From the NCBI GenBank assembly GCA_036850595.1, contig CM072148.1, forward strand, positions 6,685,118-6,749,117: DNA of 64,000 nt, given 5' to 3'. Positions within the stretch are counted from its first letter, which is position 1. Each line of letters opens with the position of its first letter. Position numbers and translations under genes: made by a program. This document shows positions 13,831-27,233 of this stretch, piece after piece. The notes under the pieces are model-generated. The model saw only the letters and a program-made list of their open reading frames with translations. It made no database searches and was not told the origin of the DNA. The DNA is from Rhyacichthys aspro (taxonomy: Eukaryota > Chordata > Actinopteri > Gobiiformes > Rhyacichthyidae).

Positions 13831-16800
13831 TAGAAGGAAATATATGACAAGCAAGGCTCAGGAAATGGAAAAATGTAACCAAACTGAGACAAAAAAATGC
13901 ATGTTTGTGTATTAAATTGGTGACACATTAATTTTGGAAGTATGCTTAACACTGCACACATTTCTTTTGTCCTTAATTTCTGTCATTTCCATTCCTTTAC
14001 AGAACAGAGTCATTCAGTTTGTTCCTCAGTGGCTTTGCAGCACTTTAAAGCCTGCAGCCCACAGTTGAGATGGTCTTGACAGGAACCGCTCCCTCTCACT
14101 CGCCCGGCGCACAGGCATTGAGAAGCACTTCAGCTACATTTTAACATCACAACATGCTGGTGCCAGTAGCTCACTGGTCTGACTATTGATCCAAGTCACC
14201 ACATCAAGGTAAGCATCAGTGCTGCAGAGTCCATTGTGGGACCTCATCCTGAAAGAGCAGAGCTGTCCACAGCTCTAGGCGATGCCCGAAAGAGTGACAA
14301 GTGCTGAAACCACTTCAAGGGGGCTAACAGTGCCCTCAGCCCTTTCTAGTCCCTGCTTCAAAGCCGAAAGCAGCCTCTGGCAGTTCACCCCCCTTTCTCC
14401 CTCCGTCTCAGCCTCTCTCTATGGTCCTCTGGGGTAGCTGGTCCTTCTCTCCTCTCCCAGGGCTGTCAATGTCAAAGCATGAGTGAGTCCAGTCAAAGCT
14501 AGTCCCCCCTTCAACACTCACTCTTGCTTTTTTCCTTCTTGCCTTTAAGTTTTCTCTCCCTCTGATGCACAGGTCCCATCCCCTCTGCATGACTGGCCCT
14601 CGCTGACAAGTGGAAATCACAGAGATCCTACTCGTAAAAGATGGCGAGTGAAGAAGACTTCACAAACCGGTACCCTACAGCTATCAGTGTCCTGAACTCA
14701 AGAATGAAGACACCAGGCACATCTTTTTTGCTCCACGCTATAAAAACTAGTGAGGACATGTTCACAAAAAATGTAAAGGCAGGGTAAAAAGGTGCTGCAT
14801 GGTGATTTCTTTTTGACTTCCTAAGATAAATAAGTGATAGAAAAGAGGGAGCTTTACTTCGCCAAAAGGGACCTTGGGCTTTGCCCTGTGGGCATGGCAG
14901 CTTTCATTTTTCTCTTTCCTCCGATCATATTCCCAGCTGGTTTCCGGAGTTATGATTGAGTTTCACATATTGGAGTTATATCTGGCAGCCAGACTTGTTT
15001 ATCTGCTGGGGCTGATAACTGTACTGGCTTAGTATGAAGCAGAAAGTGAAGGGAGAGAGACAGCGATACAAAGAGACAGAGCACTCATATATTCTCATCT
15101 CCTCCAGTCTTTTCTCATTGATTTAGCATGTCTTCATCAACAGTCTGACCCAGGTAGAGCTCCTCTCTTTATCTCACACTCCAGCTTAGACCTCTGGAGT
15201 GGACTCAGCAGGGGCACCTGCCTATTGTGTGTCAGTCAAGCAGCTGCTAAGGACTGTGCAAAGGGCCAAGGACACCACTTTAGGTTTACGTCCACAAAGA
15301 TCTTTTTAATGCATTATTTCTTTAAGACTGTTTATTGTATTCATGGGTTTATACTAATCTGATCACATTCTCACATTAATAGTGATCAATAATCAGACAA
15401 ATATTTGTTTAATTGAGCATCAGCAGCAATTTATAAAATAAGTAATATTTTCACTTTATTTGACTAAAACTACACTGCTGCCATCAGATTTTAAGTCTCA
15501 CTTTGACAAGGACTGGTGTTCAGTGGGGTTGAAGGAAAGTGAGACAAAGAGACCTGGAGAAGGTTGAGTGAGGGGGCGAGAGAACAGGACTGAGGGGAAG
15601 TGATCGGGAGAGAGAGCCAGCAGTGCTTGCTGGACCCTGACTGCGTGCGAGGCCTCAATTATTCATGCGGCAGTGCACATGTCAAGAACTCACAGACAAG
15701 CACAACAGCAAGGCCGAGCACAAATCAAACAGCGCATCCGTGGGCAATGCCCACAATGCACCTGGAGGAACACACCTCGGCCCATTTCTCTGTTGTTCTC
15801 AGATAAACAGAGAACAAGGCTACCTGAGCACTGCCTGATTCTCCTCAAGAGCCAAGAGCAGCTGGAATTGTCTTTGTTTGCTTTTCTCCCCCAATTTATT
15901 TACCTTCGCCTTTTATTTGGCAGAATGTTGGTGCCAGTGGGTTCCATCTTTTCATGGCTCATTAGTCCACTGTTTCATTCACTTTATTTGTCTGAAGCAG
16001 CGATCATGCCCTCAGTGTTGGTTAAGTCCATTGCCTCTCTTTGCAGGTCCCCAACATGTCTACATTAACTCCAGCTCAGGCCTGTCTCTGAAAGTGGACC
16101 AGGGAAGCCAACAGCTCCACTTCTCCTCTCGTCTATTCTTTATCAGCCGAAAAGCCTTCTTGTACTCTTTTTGCACACAGTTATGTACTCAGGCCCACTA
16201 CCCACTACCATTAACATTACTGGATCACTGTATTATTCACTGCTCCTGAATCTGCAGCTGTATTCAAATGTGTTATAGGAAAACAGAAGGCTCACACGAC
16301 AAAATAAAAGAACTCAGGCCACGATGTAACCTTCATGGATGCGTTTGTACTATTCCAGTTTGTTTAACATGGACGTAACATAGACATGTGTTCATTGTAA
16401 TTATAATGTGATTTAACATTATAATTACTGTCTATATTTACATACAAGCTACATATAACCTCAGTTTTCAAATTATTAAGTATATTTAATGTAAAAATTG
16501 TGCGATAACACATCAATAGTTTCCTGCTTTTGTAGACTTTTGTAGAATTATTTTTTGATGTGTTCTGTTCTTTTCTGCAGTGGCACCTGGGAAAAAAATC
16601 ACTTTCCTGAGACATTCATTTTGGGTCAGTGAATCCCATTTCCTCTCAAATGTTGACCCGCTGTAATTCAGTAATCTGACATATTTCCTCTGGAGCTGGA
16701 CAGGCGAAGATCATTTCAGAAGTATTTTCAGGGGAAGGAACACAGGTCACTCTGATTTAGGTGTGTGTTTCTCTTCAGTTCCACTTGGTTAGCTTGGTCA

Positions 16801-17640
16801 TGCAACATAAAAATGTTTTCCGCCGCCCGGGGCCAAAAACAAGTGCAGAACACAGGATTTAGCGACATCTGGTGTTGAGCGTGAATATAACACAGTTTGG
16901 TGATGTATTGGCAGCTTTTATTCACAATTCATTTGTAAAAACATCATTAAAATTGCATTACTTTACAAAACAAACATTGTTAACAAAGGTATTGATTGAC
17001 TGTGCCTGTCCAAAGAGGCCACAGAGGAAGACTACCTCATGTATCGAATATGAATTGATGTGCTTGATTATTAATATAACTGTCAGGGGACTGAGCAAAG
17101 ACCATTCAACTGTTTAAGAGAGCAAGTATGTACAATCCATATGTATTTTTCCATCCACATACCCACAGTGTGTTCATGCCAAATGGAGTACACACAAGAA
17201 CAATTACATTTTGGTTTGAGTTCAATAATGCAGTACGGCATTCGGTCCAAAAAGTAATGATTTTCCTTATGTAGAGAATTATCAGCTGGTTTCTCTCCAC
17301 AAACTGTGAGCAGCCAACCTTGATAATCTCTATGGAGGAGAATATGTGAGGTGAATATTATACTGTGTTTATGTTTCAGCATCTGTTGAGGAAACAGGTT
17401 TAATAAAGGCAGACAAGTGTAATAAGTAGAACAGTGGCTGGAAATTTGGCATTAGGTGAAAAACATTGTGGTATTATGAATGAAACAGAATATGAATATC
17501 ATGTAGTAATATTTTATGTCTTGCTTGTAGCTGTACTGCTTTGATAGTTGTTTAGTCTGATCAGTAGAGCCATTTACTATTGCAATATTGCTGCTAGTGT
17601 CACAGACTGCGACACAATGCACATCTGAATTTTAAACAAC
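13831..17640. other. Gene-free interval
   Basis: Nothing with coding or RNA-gene character is visible. Short open frames of up to about 130 codons near 15,600-16,250 overlap in different frames and match no domain I recognise. I see no clear transposon. Confidence 0.5.
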
Positions 17641-18080
17641 GCTGAGTGGGATCTGTAGTTGCTCTAATATGATAAGAATGAGTGGAGCAGTAATTAGTCC
17701 GGTCTCAGTGCACTGCCAGGCTGCACTTAATCATGCTCTCAGTGTGTGAGGTGGCACCAGCCTAAAGTGGGATCACACATACACTCAGCCAGCAAGGAAA
17801 AACAGTCTGCCCACAAATGAGTGCAGGTCTGCTGTGTGGACAGTGAAAGCTGGCACAGCGGAGTGCTGCCCTACAATGGCACCGGTGACTGCTTTATCAG
17901 CATCCCATAATTTATGTTGTGATAATTAGGTCCCTGTGGCTGTGGCTGGCTGGTAGCAGTGGCGGGTCCCGTGAAGGGGAAAAGGAAGGCCTTGTCACAT
18001 TAACATGCCCTCAGCAATGGCACCAATCTGAGATACAGGCATGTCATAATTAATGCGAGTGAATTATTAATGCGGCGGTC
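17641..18080. promoter_or_regulatory. Candidate conserved non-coding element
   Basis: Cores such as GTAATTAG near 17,692, CTTAATCATG near 17,727, GATAATTAGG near 17,922, CATAATTAATG near 18,046 and ATTATTAATG near 18,063 cluster in about 440 bp of complex, ORF-poor sequence. This is the densest such cluster in the gene-free region. Enhancer function is inferred, not shown. Confidence 0.28.
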
Positions 18081-19980
18081 CCTGGTAGGCCTGTGTGGCG
18101 CTCCAAACCCTTGTGAATTTGTTTACCTGCGGCCTGCACTGAGTTTTTTTGGATTTGCTGCAGTAGGCAGAATTATGAGAGTAGAGCACACCAGTAGTAC
18201 AATATTGAGAAATGTTATATGTTGGCTTGGATTAGTGAAGGCAAAAAAATATTTTCAGCTTCCAATTCACATTTTGGATCCAAGGCCAACTTAACTCAAC
18301 TAACAAAAATCTGGTGTTACGGTGGTGTCTCATTATATAAAAAGTTATTATCAGCTGTAATGAGAACACTGTACTGTTCTATCTATCCTACACCATACTA
18401 CACTACACCTCACTGTACAACACCACACTGTAATAGGTTATCATCTGTGTCATTAATTTGGTTATATTGCTTTTTTTTATTAGTGCAATAAATCCACAGT
18501 AGGTGTTGAGTACACTTCATTAAACATAAGTATTAATATTACTACTTTTGAGTGATTTTACAGTACGTTTATTGAGTACAAAGTCCAGATTTGAGGTGCT
18601 CCACCCACCGCCGCCTCCTCCATGTTGCTTTGGTGATGAGGACGAATGTCGTCATGTGGAACCCTGAGTAAAGCTCAGCTGCTGTACGGCCCCAGTTCAG
18701 CCGTCCTATGTGCTCATTAGCTCTGGCCGAGGTCATGGGTCAGACGAGGGAGAGCTACGGCCCGCCAGCCCCACGGCGCACAGGGGCCGACACACAGGCC
18801 GTCCGGCGGGCCCCAGGGCTGTGTTATTAGCTCACAGTGTGCTGCCACGGGCCGGCGTAGGTCGCACACTATGGTCCACTGCAGCTCCTATGAGGATCCA
18901 CACAAACACAGCCTTATGCTAAGCACCGAACAGCAGAATACAAAAAACAGACCATCACAGAAAGAGAGAAAAGTTCTATGCACGCACAGCCCACATAAAA
19001 TGAAGCGCTGAGTGGTATTCAGATCCAAATTGACAGAGTGGAATCCCATAAGCGCCCCAGTTTCTGTGTATGTCAAATATTCCTCTAGGTGCGGATCATT
19101 CACTTTTATTAGCTCACTTTAAAATTCAAATACACAGGAGAGTTTAATCTTTTAGTAGAAAAATACACTCTCATATATATTCTCTAAGGGTGTTATTACT
19201 GACAAAGTGAAATACAGATCACAGTCTCACTTGGGGTCAGTGCCAAACTACTCTATTCTATTTCTAAGTCATCTGTATATAGAGGGGCCTAACATGTAAA
19301 TTCCAACAAATTGTCACTTAAGGAAGCTCTGAGGGCCTCAAAATTGGTGATGGACATGGCATATGGAAGGCATATATTTATATATTATTATTATTTTATT
19401 GCATATCTTTTTTTACAAACAACAGCCAAACAACAAAAACAGTAGCTCTGAACAATACTGAAATACTAAGCTATGTACTATACTATGCCACACTGTACTA
19501 TACCATACATCACAATGAGACTTTTTATAATATTTATTAATTAATACTTTTTACAACAGTAATAGTCTTTTAAATAACGGATTATGAAGTCTCTGATAAA
19601 ATAAAGAAACAATACATTTTTCTTACCCTGCACTACGTCTGTTGGTTTAAGTTCTCTTGTATTGGGTTAAACAAGGACATTAAGTTAGATCTTCCAGTGA
19701 GATCATTTGTTTTTGTGATATGTCAACAAAGTGTGAGAGAGTCTTTGATATTTGTTTCCCATTAAAACTTGATTCAATGACGAAGGCTGAAAATTGATTG
19801 CGTGCATCACTGGGACAGCATTTCATCCAATTTCATCTTAACAATCCTTTAAATTTTAAACAACAGAGCAGCCAGAGTCACTGCTGCCGGGATGTGCTGT
19901 GCCTTTAACTCATGTAACTCCATTTGATCTCTCATTGAGTGTTGCAGCACTTGTGATGCAGTTCAGAAAGTAAAACACTC
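18081..19980. other. Gene-free interval
   Basis: No gene is recognised. A short imperfect run of CTACAC and ACCACAC-type units sits at 18,390-18,432. A GC-rich patch with several CpGs lies at 18,690-18,880 and carries only an unremarkable 70-codon frame. Confidence 0.5.
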
Positions 19981-20350
19981 TCACACCGAAAGTCAAATAT
20001 ATAATTTATGCATGTGAGCCAACCAGGGAATAAATATGCCTCTTGAACACACATTACAGAGGCGCGGCCTGACATGGAGCAGTTTTATTTTTCTCTTTTT
20101 ACATCTCGTATATAGAATGCAATAAATCACCCCCTCAAGACATTTAAATTGCTAATCACCACTATAGCTTTTATATCACAGAGACAATAAATTATTTAGA
20201 CAAATGTCCAGTTGGAGTAATTCATTAACACTCACTCAAATCCCCCTTTAAATCCAATCTGACCAACCTTGAAACTCTTTAATCCAGCCATGTGCAGTGC
20301 AATAAAATCATAATTACAGCAGAAGTGGCTGTTATTTAAACCAGATCAAG
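19981..20350. promoter_or_regulatory. Candidate conserved non-coding element
   Basis: The segment has no significant open frame. It is rich in AT motifs of the homeodomain, CDX and POU kinds, including GCAATAAATCA near 20,120, AATTGCTAATCA near 20,146, GTAATTCATTAA near 20,217 and CATAATTAC near 20,310. Low complexity is limited. The regulatory role is inference. Confidence 0.22.
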
Positions 20351-21134
20351 GACAAGGAGGGCTGCGGGGAGGATAAAGGATAAATGGGCCAAATCCTTCT
20401 AGACCCTTGGCACTTTGTGGACAGTGTATTTTAAAGGCACACACTATCACTGACTTCATGAACTTAGAAAAGTATCAAGGTAAATACAACTTTAGCTGGA
20501 AAAAAAACAAGCGCCCGTGACAAAGTCTTGCGATCCGCTGAAAAGTCGAATGCATTTACAGTGACAGAGACGATCATGCGATTTGTCTGAAAGCGCATCT
20601 GGAACTGAGTGCAACCCAACGCAACATTGTTTACCATTTGTGCATTTGTGGTATTTGGCACTGTCCAAGCGTTGGAGCATTTTACGCCACTCTTGCATCA
20701 GTGAGCTTTGAATAAGAAAAATCATGTTTGTCTTCTCTCTTGTGCGTGTCTTGAGCAAGTGGGCGTGAGTGGCCCGGGTCATTGTCTGATGGTGAGTGAA
20801 GGTGAAGTGGTGTGTGTTCAGACGACCCAGTGAGTGGTTCTTTAAAAAGCCAACGAGACTTCTGGACCAGTGAACTGTGATGTCACCCAGAGCAACTTAC
20901 AATGGGCTCGTAAAGCTGTGGAAGTGAGCGGACTAATACAGAGGCCAAAAAGCATACGTGTGAGTGAGTATGTAGCTAGTGATGCTAACTGTTGGATCTC
21001 ATAAAACATTAAACCATGTGGTAGAGGGTCTGGCTGACCAAAGATAAACTGCTTACTGCCTTAAGCATTCTTTTTCTTTAGATAGAATTCTTTAAAAGTA
21101 TGTATTTTTAATTTATTTCTCTTTTTTAATTATC

Positions 21135-21237
21135 CCCTGAAACCAGAGAACCAGAAGAAAACCCACCCCAGCACCGGGAGAAGATGCAGACTCCACACAA
21201 GCTCCGTCCAGCCCGGGAGTCAAACTCTGGACCTTCT
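21135..21237 (+). repeat. Degraded fish interspersed repeat (LINE-tail-like)
   Basis: The segment contains the motifs AGAAAACCCACC, GGGAGAAGATGCAGACTCCA and CCCGGGAGTCAAACTCTGGA, ending ACCTTCT. This series is very common in teleost genomes as part of an old interspersed repeat, which I believe to be the 3' part of a LINE. The copy is short and diverged. Family naming is from memory and would need a repeat library. Confidence 0.5.
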
Positions 21238-23097
21238 TTTTTTTTTTAAATTGGTACTTAACCCATAACCTTGTATACCTTGTAAACTTATTCACAAATG
21301 ATCTTTGGAGGGTGAAAAACCAAATAACATTGACAAAAGGTACTTTTTTTTTTTTTTTTGGACAATGCAAGTTAACAGTGTCAAAATATTTGGCCGTGAT
21401 GCCAAATTCAGTTTCTAAACCCATACACTGCCAACACCAACATAGAAGATGTCCTCATCTGACTGTTGGTGTTTTTACTCCCGAACACAAATGTTACTAT
21501 TATAAGAACAATCAAATCAATATTTATACTTTTTTTTGTGCCTGATTTGTTTAGAGTGTGTAAGTATGAGTCATTTCTGAATTTGCATATGTTACTCTGT
21601 ATCGTGTAACCTCTTTTTTTTTTTGGAGCATAACCCCAACGAGAGTTTGTATTTGTGTGGTGTTGGACGACAGCCATAACAGCCACCGTCTGTGTGTGTG
21701 CAGCCAAGAGGAGTGTCTCGGCGCTGTGGTCACAACCTTCAGTGCCCTGACCAAACCCGGCCTCCTAAGTCCATCAGCACAAGCCTAGGAAAACCTCTGC
21801 ACCATTAGTAAGTCCAAGACGCTGGAGAGAATCAAGTCTCTATCCACAAAAGTCAAGAATCAACATGAAGAATGTCAATGTTTGCTCCGAGAGAGAGAAA
21901 AAAAGACATCTTAAAATATACATTTATTCAGAGCCTGTGCGAGATCAAACAGCAAAATTGATCTGCTCTTCCTTCAACCCCTGCACCGCGCCCTCCCCTC
22001 CGCTCCCCTCCTCACCACGTATCGACTTTCCACTCGGGCCATTGGCGTGACGACTCCAGCCTGGCCCGCTGTCACCCCTCTACATTACCATGGGGTTCAT
22101 TTAACTGCCGTCGGCTAAGATAACACACAACCGCGCTCACATGCTCTCCCTGACACAAACACACAAACACACACTTATTTACTCCTCGACTGGGCCCGCT
22201 TGTCTTTCGATAGTGAGCCTCTGTTTCCCAGGGGCCCCTTCAGACCACAAACTAGCGTCCAATCAAGGCGAGCTCCGGCCGTGAATGAGGGCCGCGCTAA
22301 TGCTACAATTCTCCAGGATCCTGTTGCATTGATCCGACAGGAAATCAGATGACTCACTGTGACCCATCAAATTTAATTAATCTGTCTGCTGCATTTCAAT
22401 GTTCCTGCAGTGACATCTTTAATGTCAGGAGTCTGTAGAGAATTGCTCCAAGGCTGTGTCTTGTTAAGGCTTGTGTGAAATGCTTGTGCAACAGACATGA
22501 TAAGAGATGATTCTCCTGCAGATTAATAAAACATCACATTAACAATTCATTTTATACTTTGGAACATTTTAATTTTTGCTACACAAAGAGTCGATAATAC
22601 ATGACTATCAATAAATATCATTAAATATCAATGAGGTTCTGTGTATTTATTAATCTCTCAATGCGAAATCATAGCACAATACAAAATGCATGTAGGACTT
22701 CAATTTCATTCAGATGTTTAATAATTTCCCACAAATTGTCCTCTGTGAGTCGGCCACGGTCCATTTTAGTTTCTCTCTGCAGTATTTCCAATAGATATCT
22801 ACCATTCCTGGTCCACACATATTTGTTTCACTTATTTGGAGGCACTTACTTGTAATAATGACCACGCTTTAATAGTAGAATGATAATAAATTACTATTCC
22901 AAGACTAGATATTTGAAATACCAGAAAAGTAATGCACAAATGTATCTATTCCATAACCACATTAGAGAGTCACCTCAAACTGAAAGCATAAAGACAATAC
23001 TGTGTATTAAATAAAGCAAAACATTCACATTTCTTGTTTTATTTTCAGAGACTGCAAATTGAATAGTGATGCAGTGTTTTACTATGTATATCTGCTG

Positions 23098-23225
23098 AGA
23101 GTTGGCTAGAGATCTACTCAAAATGATATAATTCGAGTAGAAGTAAAAGTAATCAACAAAATGATTACTTGAGTAAGACAAGATAACTATGACCTTCTTA
23201 CTATCTAAACATCTCAAGTACTGAT
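23098..23225. repeat. Possible degraded repeat with ACTTGAGTA motifs
   Basis: AGTAGAAGTAAAAGTAATC followed by GATTACTTGAGTAAGAC resembles a widespread fish repeat built from 'acttgagtaaaagta' units. The copy is short and imperfect, and its boundaries are guesses. Confidence 0.3.
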
Positions 23226-23228
23226 GTT

Positions 23229-23730
23229 CAGTGGAGGCTGGTGCTGATGTTGAGTGGTGGGCTAATAAATTTAGAAGCTATCGATCAGTTGTTCACACTA
23301 CAGCATCACATTTGGACATTAACTCATAGCAGTACATCTTTCAGAGATGACTACTTCACTGGAGACTGCAACTGTGTCAGACCAACTACAGGTGGAAAAA
23401 ATATCAGGCTGACTTTATGATTTCAGTTGAAGCTCTTACAGACGACCTTTCTGATGCTATCATGTCAACTCTAAATGCAGCAGATAATGCTGATAAAATG
23501 AAAATGATTTTTATGATAATATCCTACAGTTCCTGTCATTTTCCCTCCACAGTGTCAAAACGTACAGTGAATACCAGTATATTTAGCCTAAATTCAAGCC
23601 TCTGGGCTGAATAAATTTAGCCCTAAATGTAGTAGGTAATAAAGGGGCGGGCCTTAACATCTGTCAATCACCAAATGAGGAAGATGGTTGGTGCTGAAGT
23701 CACTTTGTACTTGGGCTGTAAAAAAGAAGC
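23229..23730. mobile_element. Possible non-autonomous DNA transposon remnant
   Basis: The left end, CAGTGGAGGCTGGTGCTGATG, resembles the CAGTGGCGGCTGGTG terminus found on many small fish hAT-type elements. A related GGTTGGTGCTGAAGTCACTT lies near 23,686. There is no transposase frame. Terminal inverted repeats are not clear, so this is a weak call. Confidence 0.25.
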
Positions 23731-26700
23731 CCCTTTTTCCTTTTTTGAAATATTAGTGCCATCATAATTATATACACTATCTTGTAAAATCATCCACAAG
23801 ATATAAACATAAAAATATACATTTAAACATAGATTTTATCAATACATTATCATACCATATGATATTAAATTAGTTTATTTTTCTGTCTCTTATATGACTC
23901 TATAGTTTTCATAAATGTGCCATTGCTATGTGTGTGCCACTGTTGGAAAGCTATAGTTACTTCTCTTGTTAGAGATGAAGACATGAGTGACAAAGAGGAA
24001 CACACGGGACAGAAAGGCCGTTTTCAGCACTTTTGCAGAGTTAGGAGTGTTAAAGTCCTGAAAAGCCCCAAATGTGATTCATTTAATAGCATAAAAGTGG
24101 AGAAGTGCTGTTGTGGCTGGACAGAGGCTGGGTCTGGTCCAGTGGTGCAGATATGGATGCAACAGCTCCTGTAGAGGCAGATCTCAAATTGGTCGGAGAC
24201 AAGGATCGATAGCACCAGGAACAGATCGAGAGAATGATGGGCATCCCAGGCATCGCGCTGAAGTAAATTACATTAGAAACTCAGACACTGATTCATGATG
24301 AAAAAAAAAGTAGCAGAGGAAAAGAAACAGCCAGAGGGAGTTTTTCGGGATTAGTTAGATTGAAATTTATGGACTTACAGCACAAAAACAGCAGGTCATT
24401 TTGCAGTGTTTACAAATGTAGGTTTTTAAGGTAAAGCATTTTTAGAATTGCATATATTTTTTTGTCATGACATGAACTTGACATGAACTTGTCCTTCTTT
24501 AACCTTTTACACCATTTTTGTGTTCTAGGACTAACTTTCTTCATATTTGGAAAGTATCTCTCAGAAGGTCATTTATAAATACTGGACAATGCCTTAAATG
24601 CCTCTCACAGTTTATAGAGTTTTAACTTGATATTCCAGTCTATTTTGCGCGTCCAATTGTGAGTGATAATAAGGCTCTTTTATGTCTTTTAAAGTACACT
24701 GTAGGAAATAGGACAAAATATAAAAAAAGAAACGGTGTGTTCTAATTCCTTGACCCAGTGCTCCTCCTCTGGCCACAGCTCGTGAACGTTTTTTATTAAA
24801 GGCCGTTCTTTCAGAGAGCCATCATTCGGCTGCGGTCCATCACGCGGTAAACCAGGCCGGCCTCTCCTGTGATGTGACAGTGTGGATGTAGGTGACCAGT
24901 GGGTGGCCCCAGTGAGATCCGGCCCAGAGGTCGTCCGGTCGCTGTCCCTACGAGGCAGCCCTGCCGCGGGTCACCTGCTGCCCGCCTCCCCCTCGTTATT
25001 TATCTCTCCTTGACAGTCCATTCCTCTTCCTGTCAAAGCCCCTCCTCTTCCACCTCCTCTGCTGAGTTTGGCACCGGTCCTCCCATCCTTCGGCCAATAG
25101 CGGCTACCTGGGCCAAGGCGTGCTGAGTCGACCCTTTGCATCACCCCCGTCCGGGTCACATGACATCCTGCTTCAGGGGCCTCCCTAACGATGGGGGCTA
25201 TAAGTGTGCGTCCACAATGTGTGAGCTGCTCCGACCGGCTGGCAGGGCTCCTCTCAGCGGCCCACCAGAGGGGTAATTACTTCCCCAAGTTGGGCTTGGA
25301 CCAGGACTTCTTGCCCCCTCAAGTCTCGGTGGAGCGGCCGGGACGCAGCACCTCCTTTCATTAGAGCAGCAGCTTTTACAACCAGACTAAGTGAAGGCCC
25401 TGCTTTTGCCGGTGATAAATTGGTTGTGCTCACAGACAGGGGGTGGAGAATGACACTCAGAGGACACGAAGGGGATGAGGAAGTCACAAATACAGTGCAG
25501 CAGTGGAGGGATTTTGCAGATAAAAATATCTTGAGCTGGTGCATGTTCCAGGATGAGGCACAAAAGCTCCATTTGTGGCGCACATCAAGGACAGAGCAAG
25601 TGGTGGGTGGGCGTTAACATCAGCGCAGAAGACGGTAATCACAGGAAAATAATTGCTATCATCTTCACTCTGTCATTTAAGAATAATTATCCCAAAGCCA
25701 GGTTGGGTACCTTCCAGTGCTTCCCAGTGATCAGAGCCAGAATAAAGTGACATGGTACGGAATAAAAAGGAGTGAACATGTAATTAGCAAGCAGTTTCAT
25801 GTAAGTGCTCTTTGATTTATAATTCAGCAGTGCGAGAACCCCTGCTATACCCAAGGCTAGTGCTCCTCTGAATTAGCCCAGCGACTGGGAGAGGCTGGAG
25901 CACGAGGGGGGAGAACCTGACTAATGTGTGCTCTGTTTGAGGTGGGTTTGAAAAGGAAAGGAGACGTGAGGTCCATACTTCAGATCACAGGCTACGGCAC
26001 AACTCTTATATAGGTCTCATTCTCTCACAAATGCAAACTTTATGTATAGTGGCTGTATCAGAAGATAGTTTGAAACAAGTTTTCAAAAAGTTTGATCAGA
26101 TGAAGGCTGTTCATTTGCAGTGTTAGTACATGGCGACATAAGCCAAAAGAGAATTTTACAGTTTCATCCAAAGTTGTCTATGAAGTTCTTTCTATGGGAA
26201 TTGGGCAACATTATTCCCTCTTTAGCTGCATGTTTGATAAGGGAGGCTTTTCCGTCAGCAGTGGCCTCATTTTTCCTCCCATCAGCATGGTACATACTAG
26301 ATTCTCTCTAGGTCCCCACGGGTGCAATGATCCCCTGATCATCCTATATTCTGATGCCCTTATAAAGCTAATGTGCTGATTTTACGTTTTCAACCTGCCG
26401 TGATCCCCCACAATCCCCTCTGTTCCCTCCAGTTCCGCTTTCACACTCAAGTGAGGATCCGCGGCCGCTTTGATCACAGTCCCCCGTTTAAGGTTTAAAA
26501 CGTCTCAATTCCTGACGATTGCTGGGGCCTCTGTGGTTTACTTTAAGCATTTCCCCATGCCCCCTGTCCAAATTCAGCACTCCTAAATGAGGTACCCTCT
26601 CTCCCAGCTTCCCATCCCAACGCTGCTTTCAAGTTCCCCCGATTGGGTGCCGCAGCTGTAAGCCCTAGATTTTGTCTCCTCCATCTTTGTCAAGCCCATT

Positions 26701-27233
26701 TGCCAAATACAAAAAAACCCAATAAGCTGGGTCTTCATTGCTGTTCTCCAAAGTAATCCCCAGATCTCCCACTCGCTCGAAAATCAATGCAAAGGTTGAG
26801 ATGAGGTGAACTCCCTTCTTAACTCATCGGGCTGGGAAGTGATAAAGTCTTAGGATGACTTTTTTGTAATCGTTGTGGCTTCATGATGAAACTAATTGTC
26901 CTATTTCATGCAGCTGTACAAGTTTTGTCCTTTATCAGCACACTAAGAAAACCTGTAGGACTGCAGAAGAGTCGAACACTCTCAGGTTAAGTCTTTATAA
27001 GGAGCTAATTAGATGTTCAAAGCTAACTTGTCCAGTAGGAAGTTGATGGGATAGTTGCCGTTCAGACATTTGTTCAGCTGACAAAACCACGCACAACAAA
27101 TAGAGCATAGAGCAAAAGCTGCGATGGTAAAATGGCAGATTGAAACTCCACACCTCACACCCCTCCTACGGTAGCCCTCCAGGGACATGCTGTTGTCTTG
27201 GAACAAACCTAGTGGAAATAGGTCAGATTCTGA

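Larger units (their letters stand above)
20351..27230. other. Gene-free interval with degraded repeats
   Basis: I recognise no gene. Degraded fish interspersed repeats occur at 21,135-21,237 and probably 23,098-23,730 (listed separately). A further homeodomain-core patch lies at 22,300-22,450. GC-rich patches at 22,000-22,330 and 24,830-25,360 contain only short frames. At 26,455-26,468 a BamHI-type and a NotI-type octamer site are directly adjacent. Confidence 0.5.
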
